From DASQUP01 sp035641235 (GTDB lineage: Bacteria; Actinomycetota; CADDZG01; WHSQ01), in NCBI GenBank assembly GCA_035641235.1, contig DASQUP010000049.1, positions 1-21,000 on the forward strand: a stretch of DNA of 21,000 nt, in the 5' to 3' direction. A model generated the notes under the pieces. It saw only the letters and a program-made list of their open reading frames with translations. It made no database searches and was not told the origin of the DNA. The translations under genes and the position numbers were made by a program. The first letter of the stretch is position 1; every line of letters begins with the position of its first letter. Shown in pieces: positions 1 through 7,096 of this stretch.

Positions 1-131
1 GTGGGTATAGCAAAAAGCTGAAGTTCGAGGTCGCGGAGACTCAGGCGGGGTTCATCGAGGTGTTCGAGGAATCGGCGGAGGATGGGTCGCCTATCTTCAA
101 GGTGCGCCTTCCCGTGATGCTGAAGCCGTAG
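1..131 (+). CDS. 3' end of an unidentified CDS (possibly a histidine kinase C-terminus)
   Basis: An open frame enters from the left edge and ends at TAG 129-131, giving 42 residues with G/C-rich third positions typical of the coding genes here. The end contains the stretch IFKVRLPV preceded by an acidic, glycine-containing turn (EDGSP). That is loosely like the last strand of HATPase_c histidine kinase domains (GSTFTVRLP-type). In Mycobacterium tuberculosis a sensor kinase gene (pdtaS) converges on whiB1, and this frame also converges on a whiB gene, leaving a 16-bp gap. The family assignment is inference only; the fragment is too short to classify, but that it is coding is fairly likely. Confidence 0.5.
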   Translation, partial: GYSKKLKFEVAETQAGFIEVFEESAEDGSPIFKVRLPVMLKP

Positions 132-147
132 CCAGTGGAGCGGAGCA

Positions 148-465
148 CTAGCGGAGTCTGCTGCGAAGCCTCGCCCTGCGTTCAAGCTCGGTTAGGCCGC
201 CCCAGATCCCGTACGGTTCACGAACGCTGAGCGCGTATTCGAGGCACTCCCCCCTAACCGTGCACGAGGAGCAGATCCGCTTGGCCTGCGTCTCACGGCC
301 GCGGCGTTCGGCGGCACTCTCGTTCTCCTCGAGGCCGAAGAACAGGACGCCGGGGTAGTCCAGGCACAAGGCTTCCTCTCGCCAGGTGGCCTCTTGCAAC
401 GAGATCACATCGGTCATCGCACTAAATGGTTTCAGCCATGTGGGTACCTCGTCAACGGGCTTCAC
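148..465 (-). CDS. WhiB-family iron-sulfur transcription factor
   Basis: WhiB proteins bind a 4Fe-4S cluster and act with the primary sigma factor to control transcription; the family is essentially confined to actinobacteria and their phages. The 105-residue product has the four cluster cysteines in the expected order: Cys34 (ALCLDYP), then Cys65 and Cys68 (CSSC), then Cys74 (GECLEYA). The YGIWGGLTELERR turn follows, and a basic C-terminal tail ends in RARLRSRLR. The frame opens with GTG at 465; an internal ATG (codon 17, position 417) would give an 89-residue protein closer to the usual WhiB length. Neither start has a clear Shine-Dalgarno site. It is divergent from manB (53 bp between starts), so the two may share a regulatory region. 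Which WhiB subgroup it belongs to cannot be told by eye. Confidence 0.95.
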   Translation of the reverse strand: MKPVDEVPTWLKPFSAMTDVISLQEATWREEALCLDYPGVLFFGLEENESAAERRGRETQAKRICSSCTVRGECLEYALSVREPYGIWGGLTELERRARLRSRLR

Positions 466-506
466 CCGAGCGCAATGTGGCAGAACCCGCCACAGTTGTA
501 GACGAA

Positions 507-518
507 TAGGATGCGGTC
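507..518 (+). promoter_or_regulatory. Possible -10 element of manB giving a leaderless transcript
   Basis: TAGGAT (507-512) fits the TANNNT consensus of actinobacterial -10 elements and lies exactly 6 nt before the ATG at 519, which would place +1 at or next to the start codon. No convincing -35 is present. The same bases contain AGGA (508-511), which could instead be a Shine-Dalgarno site with 7-nt spacing, so the two readings compete. Confidence 0.3.
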
Positions 519-1859
519 ATGTCGCGTGATCTGAGCGCCATTTTCAAGGCGTACGACATCAGAGGCGTGTATCCGACCGAACTCGACGAGGACGTGGCCC
601 GTCGGATCGGAACTGCTTTTGCGCGTTTCGTCGAAGTCCCACGGATAGTCACCGGCCGAGACATGAGAACCTCCTCCCCCGACCTCGTCGCCGCTTTCAT
701 AGAGGGATCCACGGGTGCGGGCGCCGAGGTGATCGATGTGGGTTTGGTGTCTACAGACGGGCTGTACTTCGCGTCGGGCATCCTGGACGTCCCCGGGGCG
801 ATGTTCACGGCCTCTCACAACCCGTCTCGCTACAACGGACTCAAGTTGTGCCGCCGAAAAGCTGCTCCCATCGCGTCGGACACCGGACTGGACGAGATTC
901 GAAAGCTCGCCGAAGAGGCGGACGAGCCGGCTGAGGGGAAAGCCGCAGAAGAGCGAGACCTCCTCGACGACTACGCAGAGCACTGCCGCGGTTTCGTTGA
1001 GACGAGTATTCTGCGACCACTCAAGGTTGCGGTTGATGCCGGCAACGGTATGGCGGGCCGGACGGTGCCGATCGTGTTCGAACCGCTTCCCTTCGAGATC
1101 GTCCCCCTGTATTTCGATCTCGATGGAACGTTCCCAAATCATCCCGCGAACCCGATCGAGCCTGAGAACCTCGTCGATCTCCAACGCACGGTCCTGGAAG
1201 CGAACTGCGACATCGGCATCGCATTCGATGGGGACGCCGATCGGGTCTTTCTCGTTGATGAGAAGGCACAGCTGATATCGGGCTCCCTCACCACTGCACT
1301 CGTTGCCGAGCGATTGCTCAAGAAGACTCCCGGCGCAGGGATCATCTACAACTTGATCTGCTCATGGGCCGTCCCCGAGGTGATCGAAGAAAACGGCGGG
1401 AAGCCCATCCGCACGCGCGTGGGGCACTCTTTTATCAAGCAGGTAATGGCCGAGACGGGCGCGATCTTCGGTGGAGAACACTCGGGCCACTACTACTTCA
1501 AGGACAACTTCCGAGCCGACTCCGGAATGATCGCCGCCCTGCTGGTGCTTGAGGCACTGTCGGCAGCGGATGAACCCCTCTCCAAGGTGCTCGAGCCGTT
1601 CCAGCGATATGTGGCTTCGGGGGAGATCAACTCCGAGGTGGCGGATCAACAGGGCATGATTCGGAAGCTCACCGATGTCTACAGCGAGGGGCGGCAGGAC
1701 CTTTCGGACGGCCTCACGGTTGAGTTCGATGACTGGTGGTTCAACTGCAGACCCTCGAACACCGAACCTCTCCTGCGTCTGAATCTCGAGGCGCGGACGC
1801 ACGAGCTGATGGAAGAAAAGCGCGACGAGGTTCTCGCCATCATTCGAGAGGAGCGATAG
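519..1859 (+). CDS. manB: Phosphomannomutase/phosphoglucomutase (alpha-D-phosphohexomutase family)
   Basis: Interconverts mannose-6-phosphate and mannose-1-phosphate (and probably the glucose forms), feeding GDP-mannose for wall and membrane glycoconjugates. The 446-residue length is normal for the family. All signature loops are visible: the phosphoserine loop TASHNP at residues 97-102 (Ser99 catalytic), the metal-binding loop DGDADR at 237-242, the sugar-binding loop GGEHSGH at 318-324, and the phosphate-binding RPSNTEP motif in the C-terminal domain. The ATG at 519 is supported by AGGA seven bases upstream and by the typical N-terminus (IFKAYDIRG). It is the first gene of an operon with the Trm112-like gene, the isomerase and ahcY. 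Whether glucose or mannose phosphate is the main substrate cannot be decided from the motifs, but the neighbouring isomerase fits the mannose route. Confidence 0.95.
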   Translation: MSRDLSAIFKAYDIRGVYPTELDEDVARRIGTAFARFVEVPRIVTGRDMRTSSPDLVAAFIEGSTGAGAEVIDVGLVSTDGLYFASGILDVPGAMFTASHNPSRYNGLKLCRRKAAPIASDTGLDEIRKLAEEADEPAEGKAAEERDLLDDYAEHCRGFVETSILRPLKVAVDAGNGMAGRTVPIVFEPLPFEIVPLYFDLDGTFPNHPANPIEPENLVDLQRTVLEANCDIGIAFDGDADRVFLVDEKAQLISGSLTTALVAERLLKKTPGAGIIYNLICSWAVPEVIEENGGKPIRTRVGHSFIKQVMAETGAIFGGEHSGHYYFKDNFRADSGMIAALLVLEALSAADEPLSKVLEPFQRYVASGEINSEVADQQGMIRKLTDVYSEGRQDLSDGLTVEFDDWWFNCRPSNTEPLLRLNLEARTHELMEEKRDEVLAIIREER

Positions 1860-1861
1860 GC

Positions 1862-2032
1862 GTGTCGATCGATCAGCGGCTCCTGGACATCCTCGTTTGC
1901 CCCAACTGTCACGGAGAGGTGGAGTTCCTCGAGCCGGAGCAGACCATCGTCTGTCGCGGCGAGTGCAAATACCGATACCCCGTGCGCGATGGGATCCCCG
2001 TCATGCTGATCGATGAGGCGGAGAAGCCTTGA
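1862..2032 (+). CDS. Trm112-family small zinc-ribbon-like protein
   Basis: A 56-residue protein beginning at GTG 1862, two bases after the manB stop, with a GAGGAG ribosome-binding site inside the end of manB. It shows the Trm112/YcaR-type pattern: LLDILVCPNC near the N-terminus, a second cysteine pair (Cys31 and Cys35 in CRGEC), and the closing YPVRDGIPVML. The four cysteines probably bind zinc. In eukaryotes and archaea Trm112 activates methyltransferases; the role of the bacterial small form is not settled. The same gene lies between manB and the SIS-isomerase gene in other actinobacteria such as Streptomyces. The frame is open upstream as far as 1736, but that extension overlaps manB and lacks the family's sequence, so the GTG is preferred. 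Confidence 0.88.
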   Translation: MSIDQRLLDILVCPNCHGEVEFLEPEQTIVCRGECKYRYPVRDGIPVMLIDEAEKP

Positions 2033-3111
2033 CGGAACTTGACGACCTCGGCGCGATCGAGAGGCTCGACACATTGGATATGTTGGGGGAGCTCGAGTCT
2101 TTTGCGGACAAGATGCGGGGGGCGTTGGCAATCGGCCAAGGGGTGACCGGGCTCCCCGACGGCCTCGGCGTCGACTCAGTTGCCGTACTTGGAATGGGTG
2201 GTTCCGCAGCCTCCGGCGACCTGGTGCGGGCGCTGGTCGAACCGCGAGTCCCCGTTCCGTTCGCCGTAGTCAAGTCATACGGGCCGCTGCCGGAGTGGGT
2301 CGGAAGGAACACGCTCGTCCTCGCGGTGTCCTACTCGGGGGACACCGAGGAGACGCTCTACACCTTCGACGAAGCCCACGAGCGCGGGGCCAGGGTCGTT
2401 TCATTGTCGGCGGGCGGCCGGCTCGCCGAAATGGCGGAAGAGTTCGGTGGGGCGCACATCCTTGTTCCACCGGGGCTCCAGCCGCGCGCCGCGATCGCGT
2501 ACCTGCTCGTTCCGCTCCTTGTGGTGATGGCTCGCATGGGTCTCGTCTCGGATCCGACCGAGGACATCGAGGAGAGCATGTCGGTGCTGGCCGACATGGC
2601 TCCGCGCTGCGACCGTATGACTCCAAGGGTGGAGAACCCGGCGAAGGACCTCGCCGCGCGTCTCGCGGGCCGAGTGCCGATCCTGTACGGGGGGCCGGGA
2701 ATTGGCGGCGCGATCGCTCGACGTTTCAAATGCGAGCTGAACGAATACGCGAAGTTCCATGCCTTCTGCAACGAGATCCCCGAAATGAACCACAACGAGA
2801 TCGTTGGCTGGACCACTGCCGCCGAGATCGGCGGCGATTACGTGGCGGTGTGGATCGACGACCCCGACGACGACGATCGGATAAATCTGAGATGGCAGAT
2901 CACGCGTAATTTGATCGAGGACTCGGCGGCCGACATTGTTGAGCTCACTCCCGAAGGGGAGTCGCCACTTGCCCGGCTGAGTTCGCTGTTGTACATGACC
3001 GGACTCGCAGCGATTTACACGGCCATCTCACACGGTGTCGATCCGGGTCCCGTGGAGGTCATAGATGATCTGAAGAAGAGGCTGGCGGAGACGGAAAGGA
3101 CATCATTATGA
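2029..3111 (+). CDS. Bifunctional phosphoglucose/phosphomannose isomerase (SIS domain)
   Basis: Converts fructose-6-phosphate to mannose-6-phosphate and glucose-6-phosphate, supplying the substrate of ManB upstream. The 360-residue product has two SIS-type halves. The first carries GMGGSAASGDL (residues 55-65) and SYSGDTEET (101-109), which bind the sugar phosphate; the second carries NEIPEMNHNEIVGW (248-261), the bact-PGI_C signature with the candidate catalytic Glu and His. It starts at TTG 2029, overlapping the preceding stop by four bases (TTGA), which implies translational coupling. The family was characterised in archaea and occurs widely in actinobacteria at this position (Rv3256c in M. 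tuberculosis). The exact substrate balance between glucose and mannose forms is not readable. Confidence 0.9.
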   Translation: MTELDDLGAIERLDTLDMLGELESFADKMRGALAIGQGVTGLPDGLGVDSVAVLGMGGSAASGDLVRALVEPRVPVPFAVVKSYGPLPEWVGRNTLVLAVSYSGDTEETLYTFDEAHERGARVVSLSAGGRLAEMAEEFGGAHILVPPGLQPRAAIAYLLVPLLVVMARMGLVSDPTEDIEESMSVLADMAPRCDRMTPRVENPAKDLAARLAGRVPILYGGPGIGGAIARRFKCELNEYAKFHAFCNEIPEMNHNEIVGWTTAAEIGGDYVAVWIDDPDDDDRINLRWQITRNLIEDSAADIVELTPEGESPLARLSSLLYMTGLAAIYTAISHGVDPGPVEVIDDLKKRLAETERTSL

Positions 3112-4370
3112 CGGTGGAATCGGATATCAAGGACGCCGCTCTCGCTCCCGGGGGGAAACTGAGGATCGAGTGGGCCGACAGGCAGATGCCGGTCCTGGCA
3201 CGGATTCGTGAGCGCTTCGAGAAGGAGAGGCCACTCGAGGGAATCCGGATCGCGTCGTGCCTTCACGTGACAACCGAGACGGCGAATCTCATGAGGACAC
3301 TTGCCGCCGGCGGCGCGGAAGTCGCGCTGTGCGCGTCAAACCCCCTGTCCACGCAGGACGAGACCGCCGCGGGACTCGTTCACGAGTACGGCATCCCCAC
3401 CTTCGCCATCCGTGGGGTCGGGGAGACGGAGTACTACGGACACATCAAAGCGGTTCTCGACCGGCGTCCGATGATCACGATGGACGACGGCGGTGACCTC
3501 GTCACAATGCTCCACCAGCAGAGGCGCGATCAGCTCGACGAAATCATCGGGGGCACCGAGGAGACGACGACGGGCGTGATCCGACTCGAGGCCATGGAGG
3601 AGCGGGGCGTGCTCGGGTATCCGATCGTCAGCGTCAACGCGGCGAACACCAAGCACCTGTTCGACAACCGCTACGGGACGGGGCAGAGCGCCATCGACGG
3701 AATCATCCGCGCCACCAACATCCTTCTCGCCGGACGAACCGTCGTTGTGTGCGGATATGGGATGTGCGGGCGAGGCGTTTCGACGAGGGCCCGGGGGATG
3801 GGCGCCGATGTTGTGGTCACCGAGATCGATCCCACGCGTGCATTGGAGGCGGCCATGGACGGCTTCAGGGTGTTGCCGGGTTCCGAGGCCGCATCTCAGG
3901 GCGACGTATTCGTCACGGTGACCGGCAACAAACACGTCCTGCGACCCGAGCACTTCGAGCTAATGAAGGACGGCGCCATCCTGGCCAACGCCGGGCACTT
4001 CGATATCGAGATCGACCTGAGGTCGTTGCGATCGATGGCTACCGGCGTCCGCACCGTCCGCAACGAGGTGGAAGAGTTCTCCCTGGCCGGCGATCGCAAG
4101 ATCTATGTCCTGGCCGAGGGCCGCCTCGTGAACCTGGCCGCAGCCGAGGGCCATCCGGCGTCCGTAATGGACATGTCGTTCGCGAACCAGGCTCTGTCGG
4201 TCGAATGGCTGGCGGCCAACGCCGCGGCGCTCGAGAAGCGCGTCTACCCCGTGCCCGAGGACCTCGACCGCGAAGTAGCGCGCCTGAAACTCGAGACGAT
4301 GGGCGTGCGGATCGACGATCTCACCGCGGAACAGAGGGCCTACCTGGCCGAGTGGGAGGAAGGAACCTAG
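3108..4370 (+). CDS. ahcY: S-adenosylhomocysteinase, short form
   Basis: Hydrolyses S-adenosylhomocysteine to adenosine and homocysteine in the methyl cycle, using bound NAD. Visible motifs are SCLHVTTETANL (from residue 50), SNPLSTQDETAA, EETTTGV (151-157), Lys182/Asp186 in the TKHLFDN stretch, the nucleotide fold GYGMCGRG (216-223) followed by the NAD-binding Glu239, and NAGHFD (294-299). At 420 residues it is shorter than the roughly 480-residue enzymes of Mycobacterium and Streptomyces and lacks their insertion and the C-terminal K-x-DHYRY-type tail. The GYGxCGRG and RARGMGA wording resembles archaeal and Thermotoga enzymes. The ATG overlaps the previous stop (ATGA) and follows a good GGAAAGGA ribosome-binding site, so it is the last gene of the manB operon. 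Confidence 0.93.
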   Translation: MTVESDIKDAALAPGGKLRIEWADRQMPVLARIRERFEKERPLEGIRIASCLHVTTETANLMRTLAAGGAEVALCASNPLSTQDETAAGLVHEYGIPTFAIRGVGETEYYGHIKAVLDRRPMITMDDGGDLVTMLHQQRRDQLDEIIGGTEETTTGVIRLEAMEERGVLGYPIVSVNAANTKHLFDNRYGTGQSAIDGIIRATNILLAGRTVVVCGYGMCGRGVSTRARGMGADVVVTEIDPTRALEAAMDGFRVLPGSEAASQGDVFVTVTGNKHVLRPEHFELMKDGAILANAGHFDIEIDLRSLRSMATGVRTVRNEVEEFSLAGDRKIYVLAEGRLVNLAAAEGHPASVMDMSFANQALSVEWLAANAAALEKRVYPVPEDLDREVARLKLETMGVRIDDLTAEQRAYLAEWEEGT

Positions 4371-4379
4371 CCACCTTCG

Positions 4380-4487
4380 TTCTGTCTGCTCAGTGGTGCG
4401 GTTTTCGAGTAACTGAGCAGCCGGACGCACTTGTTGCGCGCTCTATGCCCGGATGAAATGGGCGCAACATAGTGTGTTCGGACAGAA
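4380..4487. repeat. Structured intergenic element with inverted ends (copy A)
   Basis: The element lies between the convergent ahcY and mscS genes. It begins TTCTGTC (4380-4386) and ends GACAGAA (4481-4487), perfect inverted ends of 7 bp. Inside are two hairpins: CTGCTCAGT (4386-4394) with ACTGAGCAG (4412-4420), and TGTTGCGC (4432-4439) with GCGCAACA (4462-4469). Its left 13 bases and right 9 bases recur in the hairpin at 20314-20360. It could act as a bidirectional terminator, although it has no U-tract; the shared ends suggest a dispersed repeat family. Confidence 0.6.
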
Positions 4488-4492
4488 GGTGA

Positions 4493-5380
4493 CTACTCGG
4501 CGCGCGTGCGTTCCTCCTGGAAACGTTTGCCGTCGGACCCCAGCAGGACCTGGTGCGGGAACGGGATCTCGATGTTCTCGCGGTCGAACGCGACCTTTAT
4601 CCGCTCGCGGAGCGCGCGGCCCACATCCCACTGCTTCGCCGGCTTGGTCTCGGCGATCATCCGCCACACGATCTCGTACTCGGCTATGCGCTCGACGCCG
4701 AGCACCTGAGGCTCCGTGTACAGCGCCCGGCCGAGCTCCGGATCTTCCTTCGACTCCTTTGCGACGCGCAGCAGGGTGGCGCGGACACGGTCCGGGTGCT
4801 CGCTGTAGCCGACTCCTACGTCGATCACCGCCCGTGCCCAGTCCTTGGAACGGTTCGCGACGTGAGTTATGGAGCCGTTCGACATGTAGTGCATGGTTCC
4901 GTCGAGGTCCCGCAATCCGGTGATTCGCAATGTGAGTTGCTCCACCTTGCCGGTTGCGATCTGGTTGACCATGACGATGTCGCCGACGCCGTACTGGTCC
5001 TCGAGCAGGATGAAGAATCCGGTCACAACATCGCGCACGAGGTTCTGCGCTCCGAAGCCCACGGCAAGACCCACGATTCCGACACCTGCCAGGAGCGGAG
5101 CGAGATTGAAGTTGAGCTCGCCCAGGATGTAGAAGATCGCGAGCACCCAGATGATGACTATGCCCGCCGAGGACAGCACCTTCGTCAGGGTCTGAGTGCG
5201 CTGCAGTGTTCGCATCGGGGTTGTGTGCTCGGAGACCTTCGTCTCGACCCGACCGACGATGCGCCGCAGGAAGCGCGAGAGAAGGAACGCGCCGACGAGG
5301 ACGGCGACGATCCGAAGTCCCGACCCGATGATCTGCTGCTGGTTCTCGCCCAGCCACTCGACGAACTTGTCCCAGGACAT
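4493..5380 (-). CDS. Small-conductance mechanosensitive channel, MscS family
   Basis: A membrane channel that opens on membrane tension to release solutes during osmotic downshock. The 295-residue protein has a predicted membrane helix near the N-terminus (about residues 18-40), another at about 70-90, and the pore-lining helix with the family's Gly/Ala pattern, LAGVGIVGLAVGFGAQNLVRD. The beta domain with YGVGDIV follows, then a soluble alpha/beta C-terminus (IEIPFPHQV). Start: ATG 5380, with GGAGG nine bases upstream on the minus strand; the frame stays open to 5638 but that extension is Arg/Pro/His-rich, overlaps comF on the other strand and has no helix, so it is rejected. It is divergent from comF with a gap of about 99 bp. 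Confidence 0.92.
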   Translation of the reverse strand: MSWDKFVEWLGENQQQIIGSGLRIVAVLVGAFLLSRFLRRIVGRVETKVSEHTTPMRTLQRTQTLTKVLSSAGIVIIWVLAIFYILGELNFNLAPLLAGVGIVGLAVGFGAQNLVRDVVTGFFILLEDQYGVGDIVMVNQIATGKVEQLTLRITGLRDLDGTMHYMSNGSITHVANRSKDWARAVIDVGVGYSEHPDRVRATLLRVAKESKEDPELGRALYTEPQVLGVERIAEYEIVWRMIAETKPAKQWDVGRALRERIKVAFDRENIEIPFPHQVLLGSDGKRFQEERTRAE

Positions 5381-5479
5381 GCGTGGATGCCTCCAGTGGT
5401 GTTGTGATTGTCTGCGAGCGGCCCTCCAGCCATGCGGGCGGGGGCCGGATTTGTCGCACCCACTGTGTACCGTGCCGCA

Positions 5480-6085
5480 ATGAGGCTCGCAAGTTCGCTG
5501 CTGGGGCCGCTCAAGTGCGCGGGCTGCGGGCGCCGCGGGGGCCCTCTGTGTCCATTGTGCCGCTCTCACCTCAACGCGCCGGAGAACCTGGCCGGGATCC
5601 CCGAGGTCGATCGGGTGATAGCCGCCTGGGAACACCATGGGGCGGCCCGCAACCTCGTCCTCGACCTAAAGCTCGGCGGCGCCCGGTGGGCCGCGGACCC
5701 ACTGGCCGAGGAGATGTGTGCGGCGGCCGCTCGGGCAGGGCTCAGGGGCCGCACCGTCACCTGGGTTCCAGGACGCCGCGGCGACGCTGCCCAGCGCGGG
5801 TACGACCACGCCGAGCTGCTGGCAACGAGGGTGGCGCGGCGCCTGGGACTCCGGAAGATTCCCCTCCTGCGGTGGGCGCGTCCGGTGAGCGACCAGGCCT
5901 CGCTGGCCGCCCGGGAGCGCTTCGCCAACCTGACTGGCGCCTTTTCGGCGCGACCGAGCCCGCCGGATGTCGTTCTGGTGGACGACGTAGTCACAACCGG
6001 GGCCACCGCCTCCGCGTGCGGTTCCGCCCTTCGGGCGGCGGGGGCGGCCCGGGTCGAGGTCCTCGTGGCCTGCCGCAGGTCGTGA
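5480..6085 (+). CDS. comF: ComF-family phosphoribosyltransferase-like protein
   Basis: ComF proteins are related to phosphoribosyltransferases and are needed for DNA uptake in naturally transformable bacteria; in others the role is unclear. The 201-residue protein has an N-terminal four-cysteine zinc motif (Cys13, Cys16, Cys24, Cys27), a central PGRRGDAAQRGYDHAELLA segment, and the PRPP-binding loop VVLVDDVVTTGAT at 164-176. The ATG at 5480 is chosen because the zinc motif begins just after it; a TTG at 5408 in the same frame would add 24 residues of low-information sequence. Neither has a strong ribosome-binding site. Its place shortly upstream of secA matches other actinobacteria, but the hpf gene often found between them is absent here. 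Confidence 0.9.
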   Translation: MRLASSLLGPLKCAGCGRRGGPLCPLCRSHLNAPENLAGIPEVDRVIAAWEHHGAARNLVLDLKLGGARWAADPLAEEMCAAAARAGLRGRTVTWVPGRRGDAAQRGYDHAELLATRVARRLGLRKIPLLRWARPVSDQASLAARERFANLTGAFSARPSPPDVVLVDDVVTTGATASACGSALRAAGAARVEVLVACRRS

Positions 6086-6092
6086 GCGCAAC

Positions 6093-6120
6093 GAGGGCCA
6101 ATTCCGCTCGAAGGGCCCTC
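6093..6120 (+). terminator. Stem-loop just after comF
   Basis: GAGGGCC (6093-6099) pairs with GGCCCTC (6114-6120), a 7-bp G/C stem starting 7 bases after the comF stop. A second pairing, GGGCCC 6113-6118 with 6141-6146, is mutually exclusive with it. There is no U-tract, so intrinsic termination is only possible, as in many high-G+C genomes. Confidence 0.4.
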
Positions 6121-6288
6121 CTGCGGCGCCGGAGACAGCGGGGCCCGGCGGCTCAAGGAGGCTAGTTGGGAGGTCGATTCTGAGGTAGACCGGCGTAGCC
6201 GGAAGGGGCTCGCCGCTGTAGCCAGAAATCGGCCTTCAGGCCCACGGCGCGCCGCCCGATTTCACTAGTACGAAATGCTTAGGGCATT
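6121..6288 (+). other. Structured intergenic leader region before the response regulator
   Basis: No gene is apparent here. The stretch contains several short G/C hairpins, including CCGGC-GTA-GCCGG at 6190-6202 and GGCC-TTCA-GGCC at 6231-6242, and becomes A/T-richer after about 6255. A TANNNT element, TAGAAT, lies just past it at 6306-6311. I compared it with remembered consensus features of TPP, cobalamin, glycine, c-di-GMP and c-di-AMP riboswitches and could not assign it. Confidence 0.3.
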
Positions 6289-7041
6289 ATGGCTAACCTT
6301 CCAGCTAGAATGCGGCCGGGGACGATGTCGAAAGGTGCTGAGTTCGAATTGGCCAAGACAACCGAGATCCAGTCGATGGGTGAGCCGATCCGCGTTCTGA
6401 TCGTCGACGATCATGCGCTCTTCCGGCGCGGCCTCCAGATGGTCCTCGAGGGAGAGAGCGACATCGACGTCGTCGGTGAGGCCAACGACGGCCATGAGGC
6501 GGTCGAGAAGGCCGAGCAGACCACCCCCGACGTCGTTCTGATGGACGTCCGGATGCCCCGGCGCTCGGGGATCGAGGCCACTCGGGCGATCAAGGACACC
6601 CTGCCGCTGACCCGCATCCTCATGCTGACAATCTCCGACGAGGAGGCCGACCTCTACGAAGCGATCAAGGCGGGTGCCTCGGGCTACCTGCTGAAGGAGA
6701 TCTCCATCGAGGAGGTCTCCGGCGCCGTTCGGGCGGTCCACCAGGGACAATCCCTCATCTCCCCGTCCATGGCCTCTAAGCTCCTCACGGAGTTCGCCTC
6801 GATGGTGAAGCGCCGGGACGAGCGGTCCCAGGTCCCCGGCCCGCGCCTCACGGATCGGGAGCTAGAAGTGCTCAAGCTCGTCGCCAAGGGCATGAACAAT
6901 CGGGACATCGGCCAGGAGCTCTTCATCTCCGAGAACACCGTCAAGAATCACGTCCGCAACATCCTCGAGAAACTTCACCTGCATTCGCGCATGGAGGCGG
7001 TCGTCTACGCAGTGCGCGAAAAGCTCCTCGACATCAAGTAG
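6289..7041 (+). CDS. NarL/LuxR-type response regulator (orphan)
   Basis: A two-component transcription factor. The receiver domain starts at IRVLIVDDH with the acidic pair Asp40/Asp41; Asp86 in LMDVRMP is the phospho-acceptor, Thr114 and Lys136 the switch residues. The C-terminal LuxR-type helix-turn-helix begins LTDRELEVLKLVAKG and includes the recognition region SENTVKNHVRNILEKL. Residues are counted from ATG 6289. That start has AGGG only four bases upstream; ATGs at 6325 and 6376 are in frame, and the last sits right at the domain start (MGEPIRVLI), so the true N-terminus may be up to 29 residues shorter. No histidine kinase is adjacent. It lies 55 bp before secA, separated by a short hairpin. 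The regulated genes cannot be inferred. Confidence 0.92.
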   Translation: MANLPARMRPGTMSKGAEFELAKTTEIQSMGEPIRVLIVDDHALFRRGLQMVLEGESDIDVVGEANDGHEAVEKAEQTTPDVVLMDVRMPRRSGIEATRAIKDTLPLTRILMLTISDEEADLYEAIKAGASGYLLKEISIEEVSGAVRAVHQGQSLISPSMASKLLTEFASMVKRRDERSQVPGPRLTDRELEVLKLVAKGMNNRDIGQELFISENTVKNHVRNILEKLHLHSRMEAVVYAVREKLLDIK

Positions 7042-7047
7042 CGCGGG

Positions 7048-7062
7048 CCTGCCTGAGGCAGG
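7048..7062 (+). terminator. Short hairpin between response regulator and secA
   Basis: CCTGCC (7048-7053), loop TGA, then GGCAGG (7057-7062): a perfect 6-bp stem with a 3-nt loop, six bases after the response regulator stop and 34 bases before secA. There is no U-tract. It may terminate the upstream message or mark a processing site. Confidence 0.35.
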
Positions 7063-7096
7063 GGTTAGCGACTCCGAGCGTAATAATGGGTGGTCT

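Noticed and set aside
5381..5638. N-terminal extension of the MscS frame to 5638
   Set aside because: The extra 86 residues are Arg/Pro/His-rich, lie over the start of comF on the opposite strand, and a GGAGG site supports the ATG at 5380.
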